Below, piece by piece: positions 1 through 8,974 of a stretch of 64,000 bases of DNA. Positions within the stretch are counted from its first letter, which is position 1. Each line of letters opens with the position of its first letter. A program made the position numbers and the translations under genes. This stretch comes from Prochlorococcus sp. AG-363-P08. Lineage in GTDB: Bacteria; Cyanobacteriota; Cyanobacteriia; PCC-6307; Cyanobiaceae. The stretch lies in the NCBI GenBank assembly GCA_003278195.1, contig QCGE01000002.1:1-64000 (forward strand), written 5' to 3'. The notes beneath the pieces are model-generated. The model searched no databases, was not told the DNA's origin, and worked only from the letters and a program-made list of their open reading frames with translations.

Positions 1-165
1 TTCAAAAGGGAGATCATCAAAGAAATCATTGTCGAGAACACTCGGAAGTTCTGTTTGATCTCCATCAAGCTCTTGGTTGGGATAGCCATTTTCGGCCCAG
101 CTTGGTTGGAGCGACAGAAGAAATAGCATGATTGCAGCGGCTATGGCTAATAAGCTGTTAAGCAT
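1..165 (-). CDS. Secreted hypothetical protein, N-terminal fragment
   Basis: The first 55 codons of a minus-strand gene run off the left edge of the window. The start is the ATG whose complement lies at 163-165. The N-terminus is a clear signal peptide: MLNSLLAIAAAIMLFLL, then a polar stretch and a likely cleavage site after a WA pair. What follows is acidic (many Asp and Glu). I do not recognise the family from this fragment. It is divergent from rsmA, with about 168 bp between the two starts. The reading frame is open over its whole visible length, so a real gene is likely, but the function is unknown. Confidence 0.6.
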   Translation of the reverse strand, partial: MLNSLLAIAAAIMLFLLSLQPSWAENGYPNQELDGDQTELPSVLDNDFFDDLPFE

Positions 166-333
166 TAAACCTTAGAAAGCATGAAAGGAACCTAGGACCG
201 ATTGTCTAATGAGATGAGAAAGCGATATTTGCTGAGAAGGTTTGGGGTTTATCGGTTGTTATTCATAATGACTCAGTCTTCTTTAAAGACTCAAGATTAG
301 GCAAAGTTTCAAAATTTTAGGTGGAGTGGGTTA

Positions 334-1176
334 ATGGTTTTCGAAAAGCATGCTTCTCGTAAAAGATTTGGACAGCATTGGCTGAAGGATCCTTCAGTTT
401 TAAGAAATATCGTTCAGGCTGCGCAATTGACATCAAATGACAGGGTTCTTGAAATTGGTCCTGGAAAGGGTGCGCTTACTGAACGGTTGCTTTCTTCAGC
501 TGCAAATTCTGTTCATGCTATTGAGATTGATAGAGACTTAGTTGGAGGACTGAGGAATCGATTTGCCAATCAACCGAGGTTTACCTTGATTGAAGGAGAT
601 GTATTGAATACGCCATTGAATTTGCCTGGTGGTAATAAGGCCACAAAAGTAGTGGCAAATATCCCTTACAACATAACGGGCCCACTTTTGGAGCGTTTAA
701 TGGGCAGGCTTGATAGGCCTGCTCAAGAACCGTTTAAGTTGTTAGTTTTACTTTTACAGAAGGAGGTTGCTGAAAGGATTATTGCAAGTCCTGGAGCTAG
801 CAGTTTTAGTGCATTGAGCGTAAGGCTTCAATTGATGGCTCGCTGTAGAAGGGTTTGCTCAGTTCCTCCTAGTTGTTTTCAGCCGCCTCCAAAGGTTCAG
901 TCAGAAGTTATTTCAATAGAGCCATTCGGTTCAACGAAGTTTCTGGATGTTGTTCTGGCAACTCGCGTAGAGAAATTGCTTAAGAAGGCTTTTGTTTCTC
1001 GACGAAAGATGTTGCGTAATACTCTTAAGGGAATGTGCTCGCCTGAAGAACTCGAGGATATTGCCAATAGGGCAGGGATCGGTCTTCAGCAGAGGCCTCA
1101 GGAGATTCCCCCTGGGGCATGGTTGGAGCTAGCAAAGGGCTTAAACCAACAAGTGCAATTAACCAAAGGATTATGA
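334..1176 (+). CDS. rsmA: 16S rRNA (adenine1518/1519-N6) dimethyltransferase RsmA
   Basis: Methylates the two adjacent adenines in the 3'-terminal hairpin of 16S rRNA during 30S maturation, using S-adenosylmethionine. The 280-residue protein opens with the family's RFGQHWLKD block (11-19), followed by the SAM-binding motif LEIGPGKG (39-46) and the catalytic motif NIPYNI (109-114). The C-terminal small helical domain contains the conserved SRRKMLRNTLK stretch. Length fits the family. A GGTGGAG purine run about 9 bases upstream supports the ATG at 334. The gene ends 4 bp before ispE, so the two are probably co-transcribed. This rsmA (ksgA)-ispE pairing is common in cyanobacteria. Confidence 0.96.
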   Translation: MVFEKHASRKRFGQHWLKDPSVLRNIVQAAQLTSNDRVLEIGPGKGALTERLLSSAANSVHAIEIDRDLVGGLRNRFANQPRFTLIEGDVLNTPLNLPGGNKATKVVANIPYNITGPLLERLMGRLDRPAQEPFKLLVLLLQKEVAERIIASPGASSFSALSVRLQLMARCRRVCSVPPSCFQPPPKVQSEVISIEPFGSTKFLDVVLATRVEKLLKKAFVSRRKMLRNTLKGMCSPEELEDIANRAGIGLQQRPQEIPPGAWLELAKGLNQQVQLTKGL

Positions 1177-1180
1177 GAGC

Positions 1181-2137
1181 ATGAAAGAACTTGATTCGGA
1201 AATGAACTCTTTAGTTGTTATTGCCCCGGCAAAGATCAATTTTCATTTAGAGATTTTGGGCTTAAGAGATGACGGTTTTCATGAGCTGGCGATGGTTATG
1301 CAGGCAATTGATTTAGCAGATCGCCTTATGTTTAGAAAAAATAGTGAGGGGAAAATAACTTTGAGTTGCGACATTAAGGATCTCAGTACATCAGATGATA
1401 ACTTGATTGTTCGTTCGGCTTTGTTGTTGAAAAACTGCTTTCAATTGAAAGGGCTTGGAGCGGATATTCGATTGGAGAAAAATATTCCTATTGGAGCAGG
1501 GCTTGCGGGAGGTTCAACTGATGCGGCGGCAACGCTTGTTGGGTTAAATGAATTATGGGAACTTGGTTTGCCAATTAAAGAATTAGAGGGTTTGGCATGT
1601 GAACTAGGTTCTGATGTTCCATTTTGTTTGGAAGGAGGAACTCAATTATGTTTTGGACGTGGTGAAACGTTAGAGCCAAAGTCAAAGGCGAGTTCATCTA
1701 TGGCACTTATTTTGGTTAAGGATCCTTCTGCAAGTGTTTCTACTCCTTGGGCATATGGTCGATATAGGGAAAAGAGATGCCAACAGTATTTAGTTAAGGA
1801 ATCTGATTTTGAGTCTTGTCGAAAATCCTTGAGAGAAGCGAGCTGGCTTAATCCACTTTGGGGAGGATGTTTGCCTCCATTACGTAATGATTTACAGCAG
1901 GTTGTTGAACCGGTAACGCCATCAGTTCAGTTGGCATTAAAGCTATTGCGAGATATCCCAGGGAATTTGGGAGTAGCCATGAGTGGATCAGGTCCTAGTT
2001 GCTTCGCTTTGTTTCCAGATATTGCTAGCGCTAATTCTTGTTATCTTCAGAATAAGAAACTTTTTGAGCAAGCAGGGCTAATGAGTTGGTGTTGTGAACT
2101 TAGAGATGAAGGAGTCACAATTGAGACTTATCAATAA
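1181..2137 (+). CDS. ispE: 4-diphosphocytidyl-2-C-methyl-D-erythritol kinase IspE
   Basis: ATP-dependent kinase of the methylerythritol phosphate pathway, which supplies isoprenoid precursors for carotenoids, the chlorophyll phytyl tail and quinones. The GHMP-kinase signature is intact: PAKINFHLEI near residues 16-25 and the glycine-rich ATP loop PIGAGLAGGSTDAA (103-116). A conserved C-terminal MSGSGPSCFALF block is present. The start could be the ATG at 1181 or the one at 1202. The first is 4 bp after the rsmA stop and has an AAAGGA run about 10 bases upstream; the second begins closer to the family's conserved core. The stop overlaps the start of the next gene by one base (TAATG). Confidence 0.95.
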   Translation: MKELDSEMNSLVVIAPAKINFHLEILGLRDDGFHELAMVMQAIDLADRLMFRKNSEGKITLSCDIKDLSTSDDNLIVRSALLLKNCFQLKGLGADIRLEKNIPIGAGLAGGSTDAAATLVGLNELWELGLPIKELEGLACELGSDVPFCLEGGTQLCFGRGETLEPKSKASSSMALILVKDPSASVSTPWAYGRYREKRCQQYLVKESDFESCRKSLREASWLNPLWGGCLPPLRNDLQQVVEPVTPSVQLALKLLRDIPGNLGVAMSGSGPSCFALFPDIASANSCYLQNKKLFEQAGLMSWCCELRDEGVTIETYQ

Positions 2138-2466
2138 TGGCTGACAAATCAGATCTTCCAGAAAAGAGCGAGCTTGCTAATAAGAATTCATCTTCAAAGG
2201 GTCCTTTAAGTTTTCTTTCTGGCGCTTTTACAAGTTTTTTGTTTGCTTGGTTGTCTCTTGGTTTGAGCAAAAGAGCAGTTGGCTATTTCATGAGCCATCA
2301 ACCCAGCTATTCATCAGCAATTGCTCAGAGCATTGCCTCAGGATTGAAAACTTTGGTAATTGGTATGACTTTTCTCGCGACATTTACGTTTGCTTTTATT
2401 GGGTTGGGCTTAATTCTTGTTTTTCTTCGTAGTTTGATACCTGGCAATGAGGCTGATTCAGATTAA
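2137..2466 (+). CDS. DUF3082-type small membrane protein
   Basis: A 109-residue protein with a polar, Lys/Ser-rich N-terminus (about 22 residues) and two predicted membrane helices: roughly GAFTSFLFAWLSLGL and LKTLVIGMTFLATFTFAFIGLGLIL. The pattern matches the cyanobacterial DUF3082 family as I remember it; no enzymatic motif is seen. It starts at the ATG overlapping the ispE stop (TAATG), so it is translationally coupled to ispE and belongs to the rsmA-ispE operon. Function is unknown. Confidence 0.8.
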   Translation: MADKSDLPEKSELANKNSSSKGPLSFLSGAFTSFLFAWLSLGLSKRAVGYFMSHQPSYSSAIAQSIASGLKTLVIGMTFLATFTFAFIGLGLILVFLRSLIPGNEADSD

Positions 2467-2508
2467 GGTTGTATCAATGCTTTTTTTGCTCGAAAGGGCG
2501 GTGAATAG

Positions 2509-2604
2509 ATGACTTTGCACGATTTAGGTCAATTGGTCTTGCTTTTGTGTCCTGGCATGTTGATTTCTGTTTTGTTGTTGACCACATTTGCTGCAGGGGG
2601 CTAA
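2509..2604 (+). CDS. Candidate 31-residue single-span membrane peptide
   Basis: A short ORF in the 200 bp spacer before pdhB. It encodes a 31-residue peptide starting MTLHDLGQLVLLL and ending TTFAAGG. It has a short polar N-terminus, one hydrophobic helix of about 20 residues and a Gly-Gly terminus, in the size class of cyanobacterial photosystem, cytochrome b6f or NDH-1 small subunits. It does not match PsbM, Psb30, PetN, PetL, PetG or PsaM as I know them. A GGGCGG run lies 7-12 bases upstream of the ATG. Without comparison to other genomes it remains a candidate. Confidence 0.4.
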   Translation: MTLHDLGQLVLLLCPGMLISVLLLTTFAAGG

Positions 2605-2666
2605 TGCACCCCGTATTGAGATAGTTTGGCTTCATTACCCGTTTTGATCGGGATTGCATAGATGCC

Positions 2667-3650
2667 GTGTCAGGGACACTTCTTTTTAACGCACTCCGGG
2701 AAGCCATTGATGAAGAGATGGCTAGAGACGCACTCGTTTGTGTCATGGGCGAGGACGTAGGCCAGTATGGGGGCTCCTACAAGGTCACAAAGGACCTGTA
2801 TGAAAAGTATGGTGAACTTCGGGTTTTGGATACCCCTATAGCCGAAAACAGCTTTACAGGAATGGCTGTGGGGGCAGCAATGACAGGATTGAGGCCGATA
2901 GTGGAAGGGATGAATATGGGTTTTTTGCTTTTAGCTTTTAACCAGATCTCTAACAATATGGGGATGCTTCGATATACCAGCGGAGGGAATTACACCATCC
3001 CAACAGTGGTTCGTGGCCCGGGTGGAGTAGGGCGACAGCTTGGTGCAGAGCATAGCCAGCGTTTAGAGGCTTATTTTCACGCAGTCCCAGGAATCAAAAT
3101 TGTTGCGTGTAGTACTCCTACAAATGCAAAAGGTTTAATGAAGGCTGCAATTAGGGATAATAATCCAGTGCTTTTTTTCGAGCATGTCTTGCTATATAAC
3201 TTGTCGGAAGAGATTCCTGCAGGTGATTATGTTTGTGCTTTAGATCAAGCTGACCTAGTTCGAGAAGGTAAGGATGTAACAATCATCACTTATTCGAGAA
3301 TGAGACATCATTGTCTTAAGGCTGTTGAGATGTTGGAGGCTGAAGATATAGATGTTGAACTTATTGATTTGATCAGCCTAAAACCCTTTGATATGGCTAC
3401 TATTAAACGGTCTATTAGTAAGACTAATAGGGTTATTGTTGTAGAGGAGTGTATGAAGACAGGTGGTATAGGTGCTGAGTTGATAGCACTTATTACTGAG
3501 CAATGTTTTGATGATTTGGATGCACGTCCAGTTAGACTTTCAAGTCAAGATATTCCTACTCCATACAATGGAAAACTTGAGAATCTAACTATTATTCAGC
3601 CTCACCAAATTGTCGATACAGCAAAAAAAATGCTCAGCAAGGAGATTTAA
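2667..3650 (+). CDS. pdhB: Pyruvate dehydrogenase E1 component, beta subunit
   Basis: Beta subunit of the thiamine-diphosphate-dependent E1 enzyme that decarboxylates pyruvate and feeds acetyl groups to acetyl-CoA synthesis. The 327-residue length and blocks such as [25 protein letters not shown] and [13 protein letters not shown] are typical of the cyanobacterial and plastid type. The likely start is the GTG at 2667: no ATG lies further upstream in frame, and the protein then begins at the usual [12 protein letters not shown] block. The stop is 4 bp before secD, so pdhB probably leads a pdhB-secD-secF operon, an association seen in other picocyanobacteria as I recall. Confidence 0.95.
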   Translation: MSGTLLFNALREAIDEEMARDALVCVMGEDVGQYGGSYKVTKDLYEKYGELRVLDTPIAENSFTGMAVGAAMTGLRPIVEGMNMGFLLLAFNQISNNMGMLRYTSGGNYTIPTVVRGPGGVGRQLGAEHSQRLEAYFHAVPGIKIVACSTPTNAKGLMKAAIRDNNPVLFFEHVLLYNLSEEIPAGDYVCALDQADLVREGKDVTIITYSRMRHHCLKAVEMLEAEDIDVELIDLISLKPFDMATIKRSISKTNRVIVVEECMKTGGIGAELIALITEQCFDDLDARPVRLSSQDIPTPYNGKLENLTIIQPHQIVDTAKKMLSKEI

Positions 3651-3653
3651 TAG

Positions 3654-5135
3654 ATGGCTCGTCAACAGGGTTGGTTTGCTCTAATCCTTGCTATTTCAAT
3701 TTCTGCAGGAGCTGTATGTGTAAATTTTCCACTTCAGTTGGGCTTGGATTTCAGGGGTGGTAGTCAGCTCACTCTTGAGGTTCAGCCTGCTGGGGAAATT
3801 AAAGAAGTAAAAGCAGAGCAGCTTGAGGCAGTTAAAACAGTTTTAGATCGGAGAGTAAACGGGTTAGGGGTCGCGGAATCAACTTTGCAGACCGTTGGGG
3901 AAGATCAATTAGTTCTTCAGTTGCCAGGCGAGCAAGATCCATCTCGAGCAGCGAAAGTCTTGGGTGAGACAGCTTTGCTTGAATTTAGAGCTCAGAAGGT
4001 TGGTTCTGAGGAGAAATTCCGAAATTTACAACGTCTTAGAGCCCAAGCGAAAAGTGTTTTGGAATTAATTCTTGCTAGGAGTCCCAATCAAGACCTTTCT
4101 TCTTCGGAAGTGAATAAGCAAGATCTTATTGCTGCTCAAAAAGCTTTAGGTCTAGAGGGTGGGGCTGTAAGTGAATTAGAACAGATTCAGCAATTGCTAG
4201 AAAAAGTTAATGAGGAGATTGTTGCTCTTTATGAGCCCGCAACATTGACAGGCAAGGACTTAGTTACGGCGGGAAGACAACAAGAACAAAATGTACTTGG
4301 TTGGGAGGTGACGTTAACTTTCAATAGTGAAGGAGCAGAAAAATTTGCCGAGTTAACTCAATCTCTTGCTGGATCAGGACGTCTTTTAGGGATTGTTCTT
4401 GATGGTCAATCTATTAGCGAAGCATCAGTAGGAGAACAGTTCAAGACTGCTGGAATTACCGGTGGAGCAGCAACAATTAGTGGGAGTTTTAGTGCGGAGG
4501 AAGCGCGTGATTTGGAGGTTCAGCTACGGGGAGGATCTTTACCTTTACCAGTAAGTGTTTTAGAGGTAAGGACGATAGGCCCAACCTTAGGGGAAGAAAA
4601 TATTCGACGCAGCTTGGTTGCGGCTCTATCAGGACTTTTCTTGGTTGCTGTTTTTATGTTGTTGGTTTATCGATTAGCGGGACTTGTTGCTGTAATCGCA
4701 TTAAGCCTTTATGCACTTTTTAACTTGGCAACTTACTCATTAATTCCGGTAACACTTACTTTGCCTGGAATTGCAGGATTTATACTAAGTATTGGCATGG
4801 CAGTGGATGCAAATGTACTTATTTTTGAAAGAGTAAAGGATGAATTACGAGGAGGGAATACTCTCATACGTTCTATAGAAACTGGATTTTCTGAGGCTTT
4901 TTCCTCAATTGTGGATGGACACCTAACTACTTTAATTAGTTGCTCAGCATTGTTTTTCTTAGGGACAGGACTTGTTAAGGGGTTTGCCGCAACTCTTGGA
5001 ATAGGTGTTTTATTGAGTTTGTTTACAGCACTTAGTTGTACTCGAACATTATTGAGATTCCTTATGGGATATCAATCACTAAGACGTCCAACAAATTTCT
5101 TACCAGCTCATCAGCTTCCAACCCCTTCAACTTAA
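3654..5135 (+). CDS. secD: Protein translocase subunit SecD
   Basis: Auxiliary subunit of the Sec translocon; with SecF it uses the proton gradient to pull exported proteins across the membrane. The 493-residue protein has an N-terminal membrane helix, the characteristic GLDFRGGSQLTLEV motif (about residues 28-41), a large periplasmic or lumenal domain, and a C-terminal bundle of about five helices with the conserved IGMAVDANVLIFERVKDEL segment. The order and length match cyanobacterial SecD. The start is 4 bp after pdhB and the stop is 8 bp before secF. Confidence 0.96.
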   Translation: MARQQGWFALILAISISAGAVCVNFPLQLGLDFRGGSQLTLEVQPAGEIKEVKAEQLEAVKTVLDRRVNGLGVAESTLQTVGEDQLVLQLPGEQDPSRAAKVLGETALLEFRAQKVGSEEKFRNLQRLRAQAKSVLELILARSPNQDLSSSEVNKQDLIAAQKALGLEGGAVSELEQIQQLLEKVNEEIVALYEPATLTGKDLVTAGRQQEQNVLGWEVTLTFNSEGAEKFAELTQSLAGSGRLLGIVLDGQSISEASVGEQFKTAGITGGAATISGSFSAEEARDLEVQLRGGSLPLPVSVLEVRTIGPTLGEENIRRSLVAALSGLFLVAVFMLLVYRLAGLVAVIALSLYALFNLATYSLIPVTLTLPGIAGFILSIGMAVDANVLIFERVKDELRGGNTLIRSIETGFSEAFSSIVDGHLTTLISCSALFFLGTGLVKGFAATLGIGVLLSLFTALSCTRTLLRFLMGYQSLRRPTNFLPAHQLPTPST

Positions 5136-5142
5136 TTAAGTT

Positions 5143-6171
5143 ATGGGCTCCTCGAACTTTTTAATGACCTCAAAACGCTTTTCAAGATTGAAGGTATGTC
5201 GCAATCGCCGATTTATTTGGATTATTTCCTTGGTTTGCGTTCTTTTGAGCCTTTTGGGAATTATTCTTTCTAGTTTGAATCCCTCAATAAAGGCCCCTTT
5301 AAAACCTGGATTAGATTTTACTGGTGGAACACAGATTCAGTTAGAGCGAGAGTGCAGTCCTAATTGTGAAGCTATAAATACTCAGAAAATTGAGAATGCA
5401 ATTAGAAGTGTTTCATTTGCTCCTGGGAATGATGTTGAGAAATCAAGTCTTTTCAGGTCAAAAGTTCAGATTCTTGATGGAGGTCAGTTGGTTGTATTGA
5501 GACTTCCTTTTCTTTCTGCTTCGCAGAGTCAACTGGTTATCGATGCAATTAAACCAGTCGCCGGTCCCTTTCAGATAGGTGCTCAGTCCATAGATACTAT
5601 TGGGCCAAGTCTTGGGGGCCAGCTATTACGAAGTAGCTTGGTTTCTTTGCTTGTTGCATTTGCAGGAATTGCTGTTTATATAGCGTTGCGCTATGACCGC
5701 CTTTATGCATTTTTAGCACTAGTAGCTCTTACTCATGATTTGTTGATTGTGTGTGGAATCTTTGCATGGTTTGGATTGATAATAAATTTAGAAGTAGATA
5801 GCCTTTTTGCTGTTTCATTGTTGACAATAGCGGGATACTCAGTTAATGACACAGTAGTGGTTTTTGATCGTATTAGAGAGAGAAGTGAATCTGATAAGAA
5901 CATGCCATTGGCAGAACAAATTGACCGGGCTGTTTCTGCAACTTTTACTAGGACTCTTTATACAAGTGGAACAACATTACTACCCTTGACTGCGCTTATT
6001 CTTTTTGGGGGTAATACTCTTTATTGGTTTGCAATAGCCCTTGCATTAGGGGTTGTAGTGGGCAGTTGGTCGAGTATTGCTTTGGCTCCATCACTTTTAA
6101 GCCTAAGAAAAGATTCTAATCAGTTCACTAAGGCAGATTTATCAAGAGAGAATAGCGAAATTGATGCTTGA
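5143..6171 (+). CDS. secF: Protein translocase subunit SecF
   Basis: Partner of SecD in the SecDF complex. The 342-residue protein has an N-terminal helix, a GLDFTGGTQIQLE motif, an external domain with two cysteines (CSPNC) near the start of that domain, and a C-terminal bundle including YSVNDTVVVFDRIRE, the SecF counterpart of the SecD proton-path segment. The annotated ATG at 5143 is 8 bp after secD; an internal ATG seven codons later is possible. The stop overlaps the next small ORF. Confidence 0.95.
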   Translation: MGSSNFLMTSKRFSRLKVCRNRRFIWIISLVCVLLSLLGIILSSLNPSIKAPLKPGLDFTGGTQIQLERECSPNCEAINTQKIENAIRSVSFAPGNDVEKSSLFRSKVQILDGGQLVVLRLPFLSASQSQLVIDAIKPVAGPFQIGAQSIDTIGPSLGGQLLRSSLVSLLVAFAGIAVYIALRYDRLYAFLALVALTHDLLIVCGIFAWFGLIINLEVDSLFAVSLLTIAGYSVNDTVVVFDRIRERSESDKNMPLAEQIDRAVSATFTRTLYTSGTTLLPLTALILFGGNTLYWFAIALALGVVVGSWSSIALAPSLLSLRKDSNQFTKADLSRENSEIDA

Positions 6172-6409
6172 TCTTTTTCGACGGAAATCAAAACCAGCCT
6201 TTAAAGATAAGTTCCTTCCAGTAATTCTTCTGATTTTGGCTTTTTGGGATTTGCGTACTGAATTATATTTGCTTCTAGATCATTTGACTCTTACATCTAT
6301 TTTTTATGCAATTCGACACCATACCTTGGCAGTAGTTGTTTTAATTTCAAGTCCTTCTTTGTTAGTTAAATATGGACTCTTTAATAATTTTCATTCCCCT
6401 AACCAATGA
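6164..6409 (+). CDS. Small membrane protein downstream of secF
   Basis: An 81-residue protein beginning at the ATG at 6164, overlapping the secF stop by 8 bp, which suggests coupling to secF. It has a basic N-terminus (FRRKSKPAFKDK) and two hydrophobic segments, about FLPVILLILAFWDL and TLAVVVLISSPSLLV. I recognise no domain. The composition and position suggest a small membrane protein of picocyanobacteria; a link to export is inference from position only. Confidence 0.6.
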   Translation: MLDLFRRKSKPAFKDKFLPVILLILAFWDLRTELYLLLDHLTLTSIFYAIRHHTLAVVVLISSPSLLVKYGLFNNFHSPNQ

Positions 6410-6430
6410 AAAGTTTTAATAAATCATTCT

Positions 6431-7429
6431 TTACCATCGGTCCATTACCTTTACTACTAATATTTTTTGCATTATAACTTGGATAACAACAACAAGAGGA
6501 AGAGCTAAAAGTACTCCAGGTAATCCTAGTAAAGCCCCTAAGCTTAATTGAGATGTTAGGGCTACAGTTGGAAGAAGATTTACTGTTCTTCTAAGTAAGA
6601 GAGGTGTTAATACAAATGCCTCTAGATTCTGTAAAATAAGTCTAAGGAACAGAACTTGAAACATTAATGTTGGTGAAATGAGTAGTGCCACTCCTAATGG
6701 TAAAAGAGTTGCTGTTGTTGGACCGATTGTCGGGACAAAAGTGAGTAGTCCACATATCAAGGCGCTTAGTAGAGCTAGTGGAACTTTTAGTAATGCAAGA
6801 CCAGCCCAGGTCAAAAGAAAGATACTGCTTGCAGAAATGGTCATTCCGGTGAGCCAACCGCCTAAAGATGCACGACACAGGTCTAATAGCTCTTCCATAT
6901 CTTTTCTGCCTGGTCTTGGGGTTGCCGAAATTAGTATTTTTCGGTGAGAATTTGGGTCAAGGGCTAGAAGGATTGCGATTAGGGTTACTAGTAAGAGTTG
7001 AATAATTATATTTGCTGCGCCACCTGCAAACCCAAGCAATCTATTCCCGATAGGTTGTATCTTGTCCCAGCTAACTTTTTCAGGTATTAAGTCCTGAAGA
7101 TTTAATAATCTTGGTTGGCTTGCTAATAATGATTTTAGTTTCGCCGCTAAATTTGGAAAGAGTGTTATTAATTCTTTTGTTTGATTAATTAATTCAGGAG
7201 CTAAAAGTAAATATATAAGACTTCCGCCAACTATAAGTAACGATAATGCTATCGCTAAAGAGAGGGATCTGGGTATATTTATTAGGCGCTGTATTTTTTT
7301 TATTAGAACATCAAATGCAACTGCAAGAACAATTGATCCGAATATAATGAGAATTACCCAGCGAAGTTGCCAGGTAAGGAAAAGTAAAAATGTGAGGGCT
7401 AACCCTGAGAAAAGTATTCGTGAGTTCAC
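6431..7429 (-). CDS. AI-2E/PerM-family transporter, second tandem copy
   Basis: A 332-residue polytopic membrane protein of the AI-2E transporter (formerly UPF0118, PerM/TqsA-like) family, recognisable by its length, helix layout and the C-terminal segment QNLEAFVLTPLLLRRTVNL followed by PGVLLALPLVVVIQV. Substrates for cyanobacterial members are not known. The start is a GTG overlapping the stop of the preceding paralogue by 4 bp, so the pair is translationally coupled. The two copies share the layout and the QNLE motif but are clearly diverged. It is convergent with the secF operon, leaving only about 21 bp between them. Confidence 0.9.
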   Translation of the reverse strand: MNSRILFSGLALTFLLFLTWQLRWVILIIFGSIVLAVAFDVLIKKIQRLINIPRSLSLAIALSLLIVGGSLIYLLLAPELINQTKELITLFPNLAAKLKSLLASQPRLLNLQDLIPEKVSWDKIQPIGNRLLGFAGGAANIIIQLLLVTLIAILLALDPNSHRKILISATPRPGRKDMEELLDLCRASLGGWLTGMTISASSIFLLTWAGLALLKVPLALLSALICGLLTFVPTIGPTTATLLPLGVALLISPTLMFQVLFLRLILQNLEAFVLTPLLLRRTVNLLPTVALTSQLSLGALLGLPGVLLALPLVVVIQVIMQKILVVKVMDRW

Positions 7430-8508
7430 TGTACAAAGCGTTGCTTTTTCCAGTTATCTAGAAGGTCATGGATTACTATTTCCCTAATAAGAACTTGTAT
7501 CACAACCGCAAGAGGTAGTGCAAGAAATAGACCAAGGGGACCAAACATAACTGTGAAAATGAATTGAGCAGTTAGAGTTAACCCAGGCAGAAGCTTCACT
7601 TGGTGATGCATTACTGATGGTGTTATTAGATAGCTTTCAAGATTTTGTATTAGTACATATAGGGCGATTACTGCTACAGCTTTCCATGGGGCATCTAGGA
7701 GTGCAACGGATATCGGAAAGACTGTGCTAAGAGTAGGCCCTACATTTGGAATTATGTTTAGCACACCTGCTAAAAGTGCATTTGCCATTACTAATTTTAC
7801 GCCTAGGATTGAGAGCCCAATTCCTGCAAGGATCGCAACACATACTGAACTTATTAGTACTCCAACCATCCAACTGCTCAAAGCATCTCCACATTGGATG
7901 ATTATTACTTTTGCTCTACGTCTGTAAAACGAAGGCACTAGTTTTATCAAAACTTCGCGATATGCATTTGGTTGCATTGCGACCATCAGTCCAACTGAAA
8001 TAACAAAGAGAAATTGAATGATTCCATTCCCAAGATTTCCTGCTATTCCAAGGATTTTCTGAATCCCTTGTGTAAGACCAGTAGCAAGTGTTGTTGAATT
8101 TGGGAATGGATCAAAGCTATTTTGAAGGAACCAAATTTGATCTAAAGAACTTTTTGACTCATTTCCATATACGAATGTTGAGATTTGATTGATTCCATTG
8201 AGCGAGATTGCCCATAACTTTCTTCCTGCTTCAGGTAATTGTCGGAGTATTTGCTGGAATTCTTCAGTAAAAGGTGGAATTACGATGGCTACCGCCATGC
8301 AAATGACTAGTAAGAGACCTGAGAGGCATATTGCTAGAGCAAATAATCTTGGTATTTTCCACTTTGTACGAATTTGGTCTGCCAAATTGCAGATGGCCAT
8401 CGCTAAAACAACCCCTGCAAAAAGGTGAATAAGAATATCGCGCAGGTTCCATAGAAGCACTGCGCAAGCAACTAGAACTGATAGAGAGAGCCAATGAGGA
8501 AATTTCAA
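7426..8508 (-). CDS. AI-2E/PerM-family transporter, first tandem copy
   Basis: A 360-residue paralogue of the next gene, with the same family features: an N-terminal helix pair, long central amphipathic region, and C-terminal IQNLESYLITPSVM and GPLGLFLALPLAVVIQVLI blocks. The likely start is TTG at 8508, giving MKFPHWLSLSVLVAC directly into the first helix; no better ATG is nearby. It lies 19 bp after psb28 and overlaps the second copy by 4 bp, so psb28 and both transporters may form one transcript. The physiological substrate is unknown. Confidence 0.9.
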   Translation of the reverse strand: MKFPHWLSLSVLVACAVLLWNLRDILIHLFAGVVLAMAICNLADQIRTKWKIPRLFALAICLSGLLLVICMAVAIVIPPFTEEFQQILRQLPEAGRKLWAISLNGINQISTFVYGNESKSSLDQIWFLQNSFDPFPNSTTLATGLTQGIQKILGIAGNLGNGIIQFLFVISVGLMVAMQPNAYREVLIKLVPSFYRRRAKVIIIQCGDALSSWMVGVLISSVCVAILAGIGLSILGVKLVMANALLAGVLNIIPNVGPTLSTVFPISVALLDAPWKAVAVIALYVLIQNLESYLITPSVMHHQVKLLPGLTLTAQFIFTVMFGPLGLFLALPLAVVIQVLIREIVIHDLLDNWKKQRFVQ

Positions 8509-8527
8509 TTTTTTGGTATTGCTCTCG

Positions 8528-8896
8528 TTAAGAGTTTTCTTTGTTGGACTCTGAATACCCTAATCCGTGAGTCTCTGCATATCTTTGAGCAAAGCGCATA
8601 AACCTTTCAAAATCTTCTGGTGAGCGCCAGCTATAAATTGCCTCAATTGCACTTGGACTTCCATTCACAAACCGAGCTTTAACTTCTCTTGTCACAAGTT
8701 GGCCTTCTTCATCTATAAGAATCATTCCATTAATCTCCCCCATCTTCTCTGGATCGAGGGCCTCTGGTTGTTCAAACACAAAAAATGCTTGTCCAGTCCT
8801 GCCATCTCTACTCCGTGTAAGTCTTATTTCTGGTACACAAGGCTCGTCTGTCCCTCGGAAGAATTGAATCGCCGCATAAGAACTTGATTGGGGCAC
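8528..8896 (-). CDS. psb28: Photosystem II assembly protein Psb28
   Basis: Psb28 is a soluble factor on the cytoplasmic side of photosystem II that associates with CP47-containing assembly intermediates. The 122-residue protein matches the family well: [23 protein letters not shown] near the N-terminus, [13 protein letters not shown] in the middle, then [27 protein letters not shown] split across the C-terminal half. It is followed closely by two transporters on the same strand. A good SD is not obvious. Confidence 0.95.
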   Translation of the reverse strand: MPQSSSYAAIQFFRGTDEPCVPEIRLTRSRDGRTGQAFFVFEQPEALDPEKMGEINGMILIDEEGQLVTREVKARFVNGSPSAIEAIYSWRSPEDFERFMRFAQRYAETHGLGYSESNKENS

Positions 8897-8974
8897 AGAC
8901 CTTCACGACATAAATTTCTTTTAGGATCTTAAGAGGCAACCTTGTCTAATTGAGGACTTCTTTTAGAAATGGCT

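Noticed and set aside
2474-2746. 90-residue minus-strand ORF over the start of pdhB
   Set aside because: Antisense shadow of pdhB and its leader; composition not protein-like and no SD.
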